DNA of 37,910 nucleotides from Bacteroidota bacterium (GCA_018266395.1 JAFEAM010000009.1:67099-105008); one strand, 5' to 3'; positions 6,901 to 15,456 are shown, counted from the stretch's first letter. Notes: generated by a model not told the origin, from the sequence alone. Program-made: numbers and translations.

Positions 6901-7656
6901 ATGTTCAGCATTTCGTTACGATCCATTCTTACCCGCTCCGAACTGCAAAAGGAGAAAGCAAAGGACTATCGGAATGTGGTGGTCATTCAGGTCTTGATTG
7001 TGGTATTCGGACTTATCCTTGCTGAACCTGTGCTGGAAGATTCCAGAAGTGAAGTTTCCAAACTGATCATTACAATATTCTCCGGCTTCGGGGCATTGTA
7101 CGCGTTTCTGTTGCTGGACATGCTCAGGAATTTCACCGAAAACAAGGCGCTCATTTCCGTCATATTCATTGTCTTGGTCACCATCGTACTTACCGGCATT
7201 CTCGCTGAGTTTCCTTATTATCAGATTATCGAGGTACACAACCGTCAGGCGTACCTCTTCACCCTTCATGGTTTTCTCTTCCCTATTGAGCTTACGGTTA
7301 TCGGTTTTGCCATACGGGACATCTTCTCCGGAGGCTTCCTTACTTCCGACAAACTCTGGGGGGCCGCCTGCGTATTCCTCATGATCGGGATTTCCTTCGG
7401 CAGCCTGTACGACCTCATCTCCATTGCCAGGCCCGGTGCGCTGGGTGCAGAAATTGAACTCGGGTTACCTAATTATTCTGAATGCGTGACCTACAGTTTC
7501 TCTGTTTTAGGCGGAGTCGACACCGGACTGCAACCTGTGAGGCTGGTCCGCAATATCAGCACACTGGAGGCTGTGTGGGGTAACCTTTATGGGATGCTCA
7601 TTATAGGAAAACTGCTGGGACTCCCCCGGCAGGAATCAGGCGAGAAGGCTGCCTGA
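6901..7656 (+). CDS. Membrane protein related to two-TM K+ channels, filter degenerate
   Basis: 251 residues with hydrophobic segments at about 26-42, 54-74, 85-103, 120-142 and 154-172, then a C-terminal module. In that module a short helix (SECVTYSFSVLGGV) leads into LVRNISTLEAVWGNLYGMLI, and the order matches an ion-channel (Ion_trans_2) pore helix, filter and second pore helix. The TLEAxxGxLYxxxxxxxLxG pattern is typical of bacterial K+ channels. Where channels have T-V/L-G-Y-G-D, this protein has V-L-G-G-V-D (residues 202-207), so K+ selectivity is doubtful. The N-terminal four or five helices are not part of the minimal channel. It could be a diverged channel or a membrane sensor. Expression signals are weak, and the repeat mosaic lies directly upstream. 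Confidence 0.7.
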   Translation: MFSISLRSILTRSELQKEKAKDYRNVVVIQVLIVVFGLILAEPVLEDSRSEVSKLIITIFSGFGALYAFLLLDMLRNFTENKALISVIFIVLVTIVLTGILAEFPYYQIIEVHNRQAYLFTLHGFLFPIELTVIGFAIRDIFSGGFLTSDKLWGAACVFLMIGISFGSLYDLISIARPGALGAEIELGLPNYSECVTYSFSVLGGVDTGLQPVRLVRNISTLEAVWGNLYGMLIIGKLLGLPRQESGEKAA

Positions 7657-7723
7657 AATCAGGCCTCCGGCCGCCCTAATTGATTACCTTTAGCCCTTCA
7701 ATAAAGACCTAACATCACCTAAT

Positions 7724-8539
7724 ATGAATAATCGCAGACTACCCCTTATCATTCTTGGAGTAATCGGGCTCATCCTCCTGATGACCCTCTCCTCCAGTCT
7801 TTTCTACACTATCCAGCCCACTGAACGGGCGGTTATCTTCTACCCTTTTGGAGCGGCACTCGACAAGGATCATGTCATCACGCCCGGTTTTCACATGAAG
7901 GCTCCCTGGAACGATGTGATCATGTACGAGGTTGCCGAAATGACCAGCGACGAAACCATGGACATCAACGACAAGAACGGCCTCCCCATCCATGTGGATG
8001 TTACAGTCCGTTACTTCCCGATGCATGACAAAATCGGATACATTCACGAGAAGTTTACGAGGGACTACCCGAACCGTCTGGTTATTCCGGAGATGCGTTC
8101 CATGACCCGCCAGGTGATGGCACGCTTCACAGCGGAAGAGATCTATTCCACCAAGCGCGCTGAAGTGGAGAACAGCATTATTTCAGAAACGGAAAAGATT
8201 CTGAATGCCAATTATGTCAACACCACCGCTGTTCTCATTCGTTCCATCAAACTTCCCGATCAGATCAGGGTGGCCATCGAAAACAAACTTCAGCAACAGC
8301 AGGAAGCCCTGGCCTATCAATTTCGATTGGACAAAGAAAAAAGTGAAGCTGAGCGCAAACGCATTGAAGCGGAAGGTTCAGCGCGTGCAAATAACATCAT
8401 CAACAGCAGTTTGACAGACAAACTATTGAAAATGAGAGGCATAGATGCCACGCTGGAATTGGCCAAATCCCCCAACGCCAAAGTGGTAGTGGTGGGGTCA
8501 GGAAAAGACGGCATGCCTCTGATCCTTGGAAATAATTAA
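7724..8539 (+). CDS. Prohibitin-like SPFH/Band 7 membrane protein
   Basis: 271 residues: one N-terminal membrane helix at about 7-29, an SPFH/Band 7 domain at about 30-195 (YTIQPTERAVIFYPFGAALD, TPGFHMKAPW), then a charged coiled coil at about 190-235 (EKSEAERKRIEAEGSARANN) and a short hydrophobic tail. Domain order and length match bacterial prohibitin homologues, which form large ring assemblies in the membrane and often modulate proteases such as FtsH. No protease gene is adjacent. TACCTTTA at 7685-7692 is a possible -7 element, but no good upstream element was seen. Confidence 0.92.
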   Translation: MNNRRLPLIILGVIGLILLMTLSSSLFYTIQPTERAVIFYPFGAALDKDHVITPGFHMKAPWNDVIMYEVAEMTSDETMDINDKNGLPIHVDVTVRYFPMHDKIGYIHEKFTRDYPNRLVIPEMRSMTRQVMARFTAEEIYSTKRAEVENSIISETEKILNANYVNTTAVLIRSIKLPDQIRVAIENKLQQQQEALAYQFRLDKEKSEAERKRIEAEGSARANNIINSSLTDKLLKMRGIDATLELAKSPNAKVVVVGSGKDGMPLILGNN

Positions 8540-8577
8540 AAACTGTAAAAGGGTTTCCAACTACAATTCGGCTGATT

Positions 8578-8585
8578 TACTTTAG
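8578..8585 (+). promoter_or_regulatory. Possible promoter of gltA
   Basis: TACTTTAG resembles the Bacteroidota -7 element (TAnnTTTG), with TTTCC at 8554-8558 about 19 bases upstream in the -33 position. Neither half matches perfectly. Confidence 0.35.
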
Positions 8586-8601
8586 AGCAAAATAGAACAT
8601 C

Positions 8602-9888
8602 ATGGCAAAGACCGCGCAATTGATTATCGACGGAAAGACATACGAATTCCCTGTTATTGTTGGCACTGAAAATGAAACGGCTGTAGACATTTCAGATTTG
8701 CTTGAAAAGTCCGGGGCGATCACCCTCGACTTTGGCTACAAAAATACCGGCGCCACCAAAAGCGCCATTACTTTTCTCGATGGCGACAAAGGCATTCTAC
8801 GTTACCGTGGATACAGTATTGAAGACCTGGCTGAGAAGTCCACGTTCCTGGAAGTGGCCTACCTGCTCATTTTCGGTGAATTACCTACAACGGATCAGCT
8901 GAACAAGTTTAGTGGTGATATCAAGAACCACACCATGGTGCATGAAGACATCAAGAAAATTCTGGATGGATTCCCCTCTTCTTCTCATCCTATGGGTGTG
9001 CTGGCGTCTTTGTTCTGTGCCCAGACTGCCTTCTATCCTGAGGCCCTGGATCCCAACAGAGCTGCTGAAGGTGTCTATTTGAGTATCGTAAGGTCGCTGG
9101 CAAAAATGCCTACGTTTGCTGCCTGGGCTTTTAAGAATGCCGTCGGACATCCCGTTAATTATCCTGACAACAGGCTTGACTATTGCTCCCGTTTTCTGAA
9201 GATGCTGTATGCATTACCGGCAGAAGATTATCACGTGGACCCAGTGGTGGCCGATGCCCTTGATAAGCTGCTTATTCTCCACGCCGATCATGAACAAAAC
9301 TGCTCTACTTCCACCGTTAGAATTGTAGGATCATCCAAGGCAAGCATCTATTCTTCCATTTCCGCTGGCATCAATGCCCTCTGGGGACCGCTTCATGGCG
9401 GCGCCAATCAGGAGGTTATCCTTATGCTCGAGGCTATCCGCAAGGACGGCGGCGACACGGAGAAGTGGATCAACAAAGCCAAAGACAAGAACAGCGGTTT
9501 CCGCCTCATGGGCTTCGGACACCGGGTATATAAGAACTTCGATCCGCGCGCAAAGATTATCAAGAAAGCCGCTGACGATGTGTTGAAGAAGTTGGGTGTT
9601 AACGACCCGGTTCTGGAAATAGCCATGAAACTCGAGGAGGTTGCACTGAGAGACCCTTATTTCATCGAGCGCAAGCTTTATCCCAATGTGGACTTCTACT
9701 CCGGAATCATCTACAGGGCGCTTGGTATTCCAGTCGACATGTTCACGGTAATGTTCGCCATGGGCCGTTTGCCCGGATGGATCGCGCAGTGGAAAGAGAT
9801 GCGCGAGAACAAAGAACCGATTGGAAGACCCCGTCAGGTATACGTTGGTCAAAAGCTTCGTCCCTACGTACCCATAGCAAAACGCTGA
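8602..9888 (+). CDS. gltA: Citrate synthase (type II, bacterial hexameric-like)
   Basis: 428 residues, the usual length of type II citrate synthase, which condenses acetyl-CoA and oxaloacetate to citrate in the TCA cycle. Active-site landmarks are present: HADHEQNCSTSTVR at 227-240, LHGGANQ with His265, and FGHRVYKNFDPRAK with His307. NVDFYSGIIYRALGIPVDMF near 360-380 holds the catalytic Asp. The N-terminal 45 residues form the small beta domain seen in Gram-negative enzymes. The gene starts a compact run with the acyl-CoA-binding protein, rsmE and ligA (gaps of 3, 5 and 30 bases). Confidence 0.97.
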   Translation: MAKTAQLIIDGKTYEFPVIVGTENETAVDISDLLEKSGAITLDFGYKNTGATKSAITFLDGDKGILRYRGYSIEDLAEKSTFLEVAYLLIFGELPTTDQLNKFSGDIKNHTMVHEDIKKILDGFPSSSHPMGVLASLFCAQTAFYPEALDPNRAAEGVYLSIVRSLAKMPTFAAWAFKNAVGHPVNYPDNRLDYCSRFLKMLYALPAEDYHVDPVVADALDKLLILHADHEQNCSTSTVRIVGSSKASIYSSISAGINALWGPLHGGANQEVILMLEAIRKDGGDTEKWINKAKDKNSGFRLMGFGHRVYKNFDPRAKIIKKAADDVLKKLGVNDPVLEIAMKLEEVALRDPYFIERKLYPNVDFYSGIIYRALGIPVDMFTVMFAMGRLPGWIAQWKEMRENKEPIGRPRQVYVGQKLRPYVPIAKR

Positions 9889-9891
9889 GCC

Positions 9892-10155
9892 GTGGGTCTG
9901 GCTGAAGATTTTCAGGCCGCCGTCGAGAAGTCACGACAGTTGACGCGACGACCCTCGAACGAAGAGTTGCTTGATCTCTATGCGCTCTTCAAGCAGGCTA
10001 CCGATGGTGACGTGTCAGGAGAAAGACCAGGCGGCTTTGACTTCAAGGCCATAGCCAAGTACGACGCCTGGGCCGGCAAGAAAGGTTTGTCCAAAGAGAA
10101 TGCAACGAAGAACTACATTGCTCTGGTTGAGAAACTCCATAAGGAATATCAGTAA
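9892..10155 (+). CDS. Acyl-CoA-binding protein (ACBP family)
   Basis: 87 residues, the full length of a single-domain ACBP. Family landmarks: EELLDLYALFKQATDGDV with the conserved Tyr and Lys, ERPGGFDFKAIAKYDAW, and KGLSKENATKNYIALVEKLH. ACBP binds long-chain acyl-CoA in the cytosol and buffers or carries it. The start is a GTG only 3 bases after the gltA stop and there is no obvious ribosome-binding site, so translation is probably coupled to gltA. The family is widespread in eukaryotes and patchy in bacteria. Confidence 0.93.
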   Translation: MGLAEDFQAAVEKSRQLTRRPSNEELLDLYALFKQATDGDVSGERPGGFDFKAIAKYDAWAGKKGLSKENATKNYIALVEKLHKEYQ

Positions 10156-10160
10156 GCCTG

Positions 10161-10859
10161 TTGGCATCGGCATTATTCTATCTGCCTGACGTAACCAGCG
10201 GAGTCCTTTCTCCGGAAGACTCCCGTCACGCACTGACCGTACTTCGGCTTCAGAAAGATGATGAGATAGACATCACCGATGGCAAAGGTCATCTGTATAT
10301 TGCACGGTTAGGCAGCCCCGGCAAGAATCAGGCTTCATTCGAAGTTGTATCACGCAGCGAAAAGCCCCGAAGGCAGGCATCTGTACACCTTGCCATCGCT
10401 CCTACCAAGAACATCGACCGCATGGAATGGTTGGTGGAAAAATGCGTAGAGACAGGCATCGAAAGCATTCACTTTATGAAATGCGCCCGGTCGGAACGGA
10501 AGGAAATCAACCTTGAGAGACTGCAAAAGGTAGCCGTCAGTGCGCTGAAGCAATCCAGACAAGTGTGGATGCCGGCATTGCAAGCAATGGTTCCCTTTAA
10601 AGAGATTCTGGAGCTTCCTGTTCAGGATAAATTCATTGCCATGGTCGATGAGTCCAATCCTGTCTCGCTCCGGCAGTCTTTACGAAAGAATGCAGATACA
10701 CTTGTCTTAGTGGGGCCGGAAGGCGATTTTTCGGAAGAGGAAGCTGCGGCCGCACTGGACAAAGGATTCAGGAAAGTGAGCCTCGGGCCCAACCGGCTGA
10801 GAACCGAGACCGCCGGACTGGTTGCCGTCGTTACCATGAATCTGGCCAGCAGCCAGTAG
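10161..10859 (+). CDS. rsmE: 16S rRNA (uracil-1498-N3)-methyltransferase
   Basis: 232 residues. The N-terminal PUA-like part (SRHALTVLRLQKDDEIDITD) is followed by a C-terminal SPOUT methyltransferase domain with VGPEGDFSEEEAAAA and SLGPNRLRTETAGLVAVV, the trefoil-knot motifs that bind S-adenosylmethionine. The protein methylates U1498 of 16S rRNA in the assembled 30S subunit. The likely start is TTG at 10161, 5 bases after the ACBP stop; no ATG fits before the conserved LFYLPDV. GPEGD replaces the commoner GPEGG, a mild change. Confidence 0.93.
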   Translation: MASALFYLPDVTSGVLSPEDSRHALTVLRLQKDDEIDITDGKGHLYIARLGSPGKNQASFEVVSRSEKPRRQASVHLAIAPTKNIDRMEWLVEKCVETGIESIHFMKCARSERKEINLERLQKVAVSALKQSRQVWMPALQAMVPFKEILELPVQDKFIAMVDESNPVSLRQSLRKNADTLVLVGPEGDFSEEEAAAALDKGFRKVSLGPNRLRTETAGLVAVVTMNLASSQ

Positions 10860-10889
10860 CCAACAGCCAATCGCAAGAAGCCAACCAAA

Positions 10890-12902
10890 ATGTCCGAAGC
10901 TGAAGCCAGAAAGAGAATCACTGATCTTACCGAAAAGATCAATTACCATTCTGACCTGTATTATCAACAGAACAGGACGGAGATTTCTGACCAGGAGTTT
11001 GACAGGCTGATGGAAGAGCTTGTCCTTCTGGAGCAGCAGTTTCCCAAGCTTCGCCTGCCCGACTCTCCTACCCAGCGTGTGGGCGGCACAATCTCGAAGG
11101 AATTCAAGACCGTACAGCATCAGTACCCCATGCTTTCACTGGGAAATACCTATTCACAGGAGGAGTTGAGGGAGTTTGACAACCGGGTTGCAAAAGGTCT
11201 TGAGGGTGAGTCGTATGAGTACTTCTGTGAACTCAAGTTTGATGGTGTTTCCATAAGTCTTGTTTACGAAGACGGATTACTTACGCGGGCTGTAACACGA
11301 GGCGATGGCGTCAGAGGTGATGATGTGACTGCCAACGCAAGGACCATCCGTTCTGTTCCACTGCGCATTAGGGCTAAAGGAATACCCACGGCATTCGAAG
11401 TGCGTGGTGAAGTATTCCTTCCCAAAAAAGTGTTCGAGCAATTGAACAAGGAACGCGAAGACATCGGCGAGGAGACTTATGCCAATGCCCGCAATACGGC
11501 ATCGGGCACCTTGAAGATGCAGGATTCCTCGATTGTAGCACAGCGCAAGCTGGATTGTTTTACTTATTTCCTCCTGGGTGAAGAGAATAATATCACCACC
11601 CACGAGCAAGGCATAAAGAAACTGGAGTCATGGGGCTTCCAGGTCTCTCCCACCTACAAGAAGTGCAGGAACATTGAAGAGGTGTTCAAGTATATCGACC
11701 ATTGGGATAGTCGCCGCCATGACCTGGCCCTTGACACCGACGGCGTTGTACTCAAGGTGAATGACTTATCCCAGCAGGAAAGGTTGGGCTTCACGGCCAA
11801 GAGTCCCAGGTGGGCCATTGCTTTCAAATACAAACCTCAGAATGCCAGCACGCGCCTTAACGGGATCACCTACCAGGTTGGCCGAACGGGAGCCATCACG
11901 CCCGTAGCAGAACTCGAACCCATCTTTCTTGCCGGCACCACGGTGAAGCGTGCATCGTTGCACAACGCAAATGAAATTGAACGCCTTGACCTGCGCGAAG
12001 GTGATCATGTGTGGGTGGAAAAGGGCGGGGAAATCATCCCCAAGGTGACAGGTGTGGATCTGAGTAAGAGAAAACATGGTGCAAGACCGATTCAGTACAT
12101 CACGAAATGTCCGGAGTGCGGGACAAAGCTCATTCGTCAGGAAGGCGAAGCGGCGCATTATTGTCCCAACGAGAAAGGTTGTCCGCCACAGATCAAAGGG
12201 CGCATCGAGCATTTCATCCAGCGCAAGGCAATGGACATCGACTCGTTGGGTGAAAGAACCATTGATCAATTGTATGTGCTCGGGCTTGTTAAGAGTCCCG
12301 CGGATCTCTACGACCTCGGAAAAGAGGACATCATGAAGCTCGATGGTTTCAAGGAACTTTCTACAAAGAATCTGTTGTCAGGCATCAGCGAATCAAAAGC
12401 GGCACCTTTCGAGTCTGTGCTGTTTGCCATTGGCATACGCTATGTCGGAAAGACAGTAGCGGAAAAGCTGGCACGTCATTTCAAGTCGATGGAGCACCTC
12501 ATGAATGCGACCTATGAGCAGCTCCTGGAGGCGCCTGAAGTGGGTGAAAAGATTGCGGCAAGTGTGGTGGATTTCTTCAAAGACAAGGATAACCGCATGG
12601 AAGTCGAGCGGCTGAAGAAGGCCGGGTTGCAGTTTGAGAGCACGCACAAAAAGCCTGAAAAGGTAAGTGACGTACTGGGCGGAAAATCATTTGTGGTGTC
12701 CGGGACTTTTGAGAATTACGAGCGCGATGAGATCAAGGAAGTGATCGTTGCCCATGGGGGGAAAGTGCTTTCAGGCGTTTCCGGCAAGCTCGACTACCTG
12801 GTGGCAGGCGAGAACATGGGCCCTGCCAAGAGAGAGAAGGCGGAGCAATTGGGCATCAAGATCATTTCAGAAGCAGAGTTTCAGAAATTGTTGAAGGGAT
12901 AA
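10890..12902 (+). CDS. ligA: NAD+-dependent DNA ligase
   Basis: 670 residues, the normal LigA length. Domains in order: Ia (about 1-70, DLYYQQNRTEISDQEFDRLM), adenylation domain with ELKFDG and catalytic Lys116, OB fold (about 320-400, YQVGRTGAITPVAELEPI), a four-Cys zinc site (CPECGTKL to CPNEKGCPP, about 410-433), helix-hairpin-helix domain (about 440-590) and C-terminal BRCT (about 592-668). It seals nicks during replication and repair using NAD+. It is last in the gltA run, 30 bases after rsmE. The gap and the rsmE end contain a short degenerate GCCAACAGCCAA repeat. Confidence 0.98.
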   Translation: MSEAEARKRITDLTEKINYHSDLYYQQNRTEISDQEFDRLMEELVLLEQQFPKLRLPDSPTQRVGGTISKEFKTVQHQYPMLSLGNTYSQEELREFDNRVAKGLEGESYEYFCELKFDGVSISLVYEDGLLTRAVTRGDGVRGDDVTANARTIRSVPLRIRAKGIPTAFEVRGEVFLPKKVFEQLNKEREDIGEETYANARNTASGTLKMQDSSIVAQRKLDCFTYFLLGEENNITTHEQGIKKLESWGFQVSPTYKKCRNIEEVFKYIDHWDSRRHDLALDTDGVVLKVNDLSQQERLGFTAKSPRWAIAFKYKPQNASTRLNGITYQVGRTGAITPVAELEPIFLAGTTVKRASLHNANEIERLDLREGDHVWVEKGGEIIPKVTGVDLSKRKHGARPIQYITKCPECGTKLIRQEGEAAHYCPNEKGCPPQIKGRIEHFIQRKAMDIDSLGERTIDQLYVLGLVKSPADLYDLGKEDIMKLDGFKELSTKNLLSGISESKAAPFESVLFAIGIRYVGKTVAEKLARHFKSMEHLMNATYEQLLEAPEVGEKIAASVVDFFKDKDNRMEVERLKKAGLQFESTHKKPEKVSDVLGGKSFVVSGTFENYERDEIKEVIVAHGGKVLSGVSGKLDYLVAGENMGPAKREKAEQLGIKIISEAEFQKLLKG

Positions 12903-12920
12903 GGGAGGTTGGACGGTTAC

Positions 12921-12969
12921 CAGTTCTCTGTTCACTGTTCTCAGTTCTCAGTTCTCTGTTCTCCGTTTG
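12921..12969. repeat. Minisatellite, 7-bp period, seven units
   Basis: Units CAGTTCT, CTGTTCA, CTGTTCT, CAGTTCT, CAGTTCT, CTGTTCT, CCGTTTG run without a break, starting 18 bases after the ligA stop. Confidence 0.85.
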
Positions 12970-13050
12970 GGTTTTAAAAAGATTGGACAACAGTGGATAT
13001 GACTGGATTGGCGGTGATCTATGAGTGGACCACGTGTGTAGTGAGCCTAA

Positions 13051-13226
13051 GGAATGAGTGAGGAATGAGTGAGGAACGAGTGAAGAACGAGTGAGAAATG
13101 AGTGAGAGGTGAGTGAAGAACGAGTGAAGAACGAGTGGGAACGAGTGAGAAATGAGTGAAGAATGAGTGAGAAACGAGTGAAGAACGAGTGAGAAATGAG
13201 TGAAGAATGAGTGAGAGGTGAGTGAG
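13051..13226. repeat. Minisatellite, 11-bp period, sixteen units
   Basis: About sixteen degenerate units of pattern GRAAYGAGTGA fill 176 bases; one unit is 10 bp. The long minus-strand reading frame across it (12862-13407) is a product of the repeat (Ser/Leu/His/Phe/Thr-rich) and is not taken as a gene. Confidence 0.88.
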
Positions 13227-13530
13227 GGAAGTGCAGTTCAAGGTTCTGTTCAAGGTTTTCGACAAGAGGCAAAGTCGTCGAATGCAGCTTGTTTTGTTGG
13301 GAAAGACTGGAAAGGTCTGTAAAGTGTCTTCGAGGACATCCTTTGGTGGTTTTCTGACCAGAAACGATAACCAGAAAGTTGGAACCAAAAACCTGTTTTA
13401 AGCTCATTTCGATTTGAATTAAATTTCACTTCGCCTGCGATGATGCCGGACTTGCCGTGCGCCTGGAAAGCCGACGTACACCTATCCGCGATGCTCGATG
13501 CAAATATGAAACACCCGGTTGACGCGTTGG
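13227..13530. other. Non-coding stretch between minisatellites
   Basis: No convincing gene or RNA was seen here. The AT-rich part around 13395-13440 has no recognisable promoter pair. The stretch from 13810 to 14033 is similarly empty except for two short CAACAAATCA-type copies near 13991-14010. Confidence 0.6.
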
Positions 13531-13610
13531 CCGGATCTGGCCGGATCTGGCCGGATTTGGCCGGATTTGGCCGGATTTGGCCGGATTTGGCAGAACTTGG
13601 CAGAATCTGG
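13531..13610. repeat. Minisatellite, exact 10-bp period, eight units
   Basis: CCGGATCTGG twice, CCGGATTTGG four times, then CAGAACTTGG and CAGAATCTGG. Units stay in perfect 10-bp register while the sequence drifts. Confidence 0.93.
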
Positions 13611-13699
13611 GATGACCTTTCGGAACTTTTGGCAGAGCCCGGGAGGAGAGTCTATAGCGGTCTATAGATCGTGGCCATGTGGTCTATAGAATTCTCGAA

Positions 13700-13809
13700 C
13701 ACGTTCAAAACACACACAAAACACATTCAAAAGACGTCCTATAGAACGTCTATAAAACGTCTATAAAAAGTGTATAGCGGGTCTATGGCAGGTCTATAGC
13801 GGGTCGCAA
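13700..13809. repeat. Degenerate minisatellite, 11-bp period, ten units
   Basis: CACGTTCAAAA, CACACACAAAA, CACATTCAAAA, GACGTCCTATA, GAACGTCTATA, AAACGTCTATA, AAAAGTGTATA, GCGGGTCTATG, GCAGGTCTATA and GCGGGTCGCAA follow one another in an exact 11-bp frame. Loose GGTCTATAG copies precede it at about 13650-13690. Confidence 0.8.
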
Positions 13810-14069
13810 GCGCCGGGGCGGTCGAGTCTGAAGAAGGTCCCGGTCAAAGATATCGCTCATGTCATGCGGGCTCGGGTACTCATCCGTCCATCTGGAAGAA
13901 AAGCAGGTATGTGAGGGCTTGAGGCAATATGCAATTGATGGGCGACCGCATCGAAGGTACAGCACACCCAAAAGCGGTTTCCCCTTCAGTCAACAAATCA
14001 ACAAATCACTACCTCAACAAATGCTCAAATGTCTAATTTAGCCACCTCAAAAGGCACCCCCCTGTGAGA

Positions 14070-14570
14070 ATGACATTTTTAAATTGGAGGACCCAGTCTG
14101 CGTTGCGCAAGAACGGCAACCTGCATGCCTCCACTCCATACAAGAAGTCTCATACCATAGGGATCATATTCAGCGTAGAAGACCGGCAAAAGCATGATGA
14201 CATCAAGGAGCTGGTTAAACTCCTGGAAAACGACGGCAAGCAGGTGCAGGTGCTTGAATTTCTTCCCAAGAAGAAAGAGAACTATGAATTCCTGTTTGAC
14301 TTCTTTACCGTTCAGGATCTGAACTTCTGGGGAAAGATTGTCAATCCGCAGGCACAGAAATTTGCGGAGACGCCATTTGATTATCTTTTCTATGTCGACA
14401 GCGAGCACAATCCCCTCATTCTCAACCTGCTCGCAGGAAGCAAGGCCCATTGCAGGGTGGGACGATACCAGGAGGGGAACGAGCCATTTTTCGAATTCAT
14501 GATCCAGTCCGATGGTACGCTGAAAGGGCTGATGGAGAACATGTACAAATACACCAAACAACTGAAGTAG
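14070..14570 (+). CDS. DUF6913-like conserved protein upstream of dapA
   Basis: 166 residues from the ATG at 14070 (a GTG at 14064 would add two). No membrane segment or signal peptide. The sequence (TIGIIFSVEDRQKHDDIKEL, then DYLFYVDSEHNPLILNLLAG, then CRVGRYQEG) suggests an alternating alpha/beta fold. It looks like the Bacteroidota family DUF6913, which I recall as often lying next to dapA; that name is from memory and should be treated as probable. It is separated from dapA by a single base, so the two are co-transcribed and probably translationally coupled. Function is unknown. TAATTTAG at 14034-14041 is a weak -7 candidate. Confidence 0.8.
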   Translation: MTFLNWRTQSALRKNGNLHASTPYKKSHTIGIIFSVEDRQKHDDIKELVKLLENDGKQVQVLEFLPKKKENYEFLFDFFTVQDLNFWGKIVNPQAQKFAETPFDYLFYVDSEHNPLILNLLAGSKAHCRVGRYQEGNEPFFEFMIQSDGTLKGLMENMYKYTKQLK

Positions 14571-14571
14571 C

Positions 14572-15456
14572 ATGAAACGATTGCACGGGACCGGCGTAGC
14601 CCTCGTGACGCCCCTCGACTCCTTTGGAAAAATTGATTACCCGGCACTCAAAAAGGTATTGAAGCATACAGCTAAAGGCGTGGACTATTATGTTGTGATG
14701 GGCACCACGGGAGAATCTGCTACGATGAAGAAGGAAGAGAAGCACGGTGTCCTAAATTTTGTGCTGAAGAACAACCCTTCCCGTCTTCCGGTGGTCTATG
14801 GTATTGGCGGAAACAATACGTCCAGTGTACTGGATGAGATAGCCAGCAGCCAGTTTGATGGTATTACGGCAGTATTGTCTGTAAGCCCTTATTACAACAA
14901 GCCTTCTCAAGAGGGAATAATCCGGCATTTCTCCCTGGTTGCAGATGCTTGTCCGGTGCCGGTCATCCTTTACAATGTTCCCGGAAGAACTTCCTCCAAT
15001 CTATCCGCCGATACCATAATTCAATTGGCACAGCATAGAAATATCATTGGTGTGAAGGAAGCATCGGGAAACCTGGAGCAGTGCATGAAGATTGCGAGGG
15101 ACAAGCCGTCCGACTTCATGCTGATATCAGGAGATGACCTCCTGACTGTACCCATTTATGCGCTTGGCGGCGTTGGTGTGATAAGTGTTTTGGCCAATGC
15201 CTATCCGGCTGTATTCAGGAAGATGACTTCTGCGGCGGCAACAGGAAATTATGCAGCGGCGCGGAAGGAACTCTTCAAGATCATTGACATCAACGGCCCG
15301 ATGTATGAGGAGGGAAATCCTGTGGGTGTAAAAGAATTGATGTCCCAGATGGGTATATGTGGCCCCGACGTTCGACTGCCGCTGATGCAGGCCTCAGACC
15401 GTCTGAAGGCGCGCATTGCATCTATAAGCAAGGAAACAAAAAAGGGACAACGGTAA
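14572..15456 (+). CDS. dapA: 4-hydroxy-tetrahydrodipicolinate synthase
   Basis: 294 residues, standard DapA length. It condenses pyruvate with aspartate semialdehyde, the first committed step to meso-diaminopimelate and lysine. Active-site residues are in place: GTTGES with Thr45/Thr46, YNVPGRT with Tyr134 and Arg139, and GVKEASG with Schiff-base Lys162. The fold is the NAL-type TIM barrel (about 1-225) with a helical C-terminal part. The start is 1 base after the upstream stop. The stop codon lies in the loop of a hairpin that ends the opposite-strand gene. Confidence 0.97.
   Translation: MKRLHGTGVALVTPLDSFGKIDYPALKKVLKHTAKGVDYYVVMGTTGESATMKKEEKHGVLNFVLKNNPSRLPVVYGIGGNNTSSVLDEIASSQFDGITAVLSVSPYYNKPSQEGIIRHFSLVADACPVPVILYNVPGRTSSNLSADTIIQLAQHRNIIGVKEASGNLEQCMKIARDKPSDFMLISGDDLLTVPIYALGGVGVISVLANAYPAVFRKMTSAAATGNYAAARKELFKIIDINGPMYEEGNPVGVKELMSQMGICGPDVRLPLMQASDRLKARIASISKETKKGQR

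Noticed and set aside
10840..10890. Short GCCAACAGCCAA-like repeats between rsmE and ligA
   Set aside because: Only three or four degenerate copies, partly coding; too weak to call a repeat feature.
12862..13407. 181-codon frame on the minus strand over the 11-bp minisatellite
   Set aside because: Its protein is a low-complexity product of the repeat (Ser, Leu, His, Phe and Thr in cycles), overlaps the ligA 3' end, and the 11-bp unit is not a multiple of three.
13440..13667. 75-codon frame with a GRIWPDLA-type decapeptide repeat
   Set aside because: The 10-bp DNA unit gives such repeats in all frames; there is no start signal or similarity to a known family.
12921..13809. Iteron-type replication origin
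   Set aside because: No initiator gene, DnaA-box cluster or adjacent AT-rich unwinding region was seen, and the repeat units differ between arrays.
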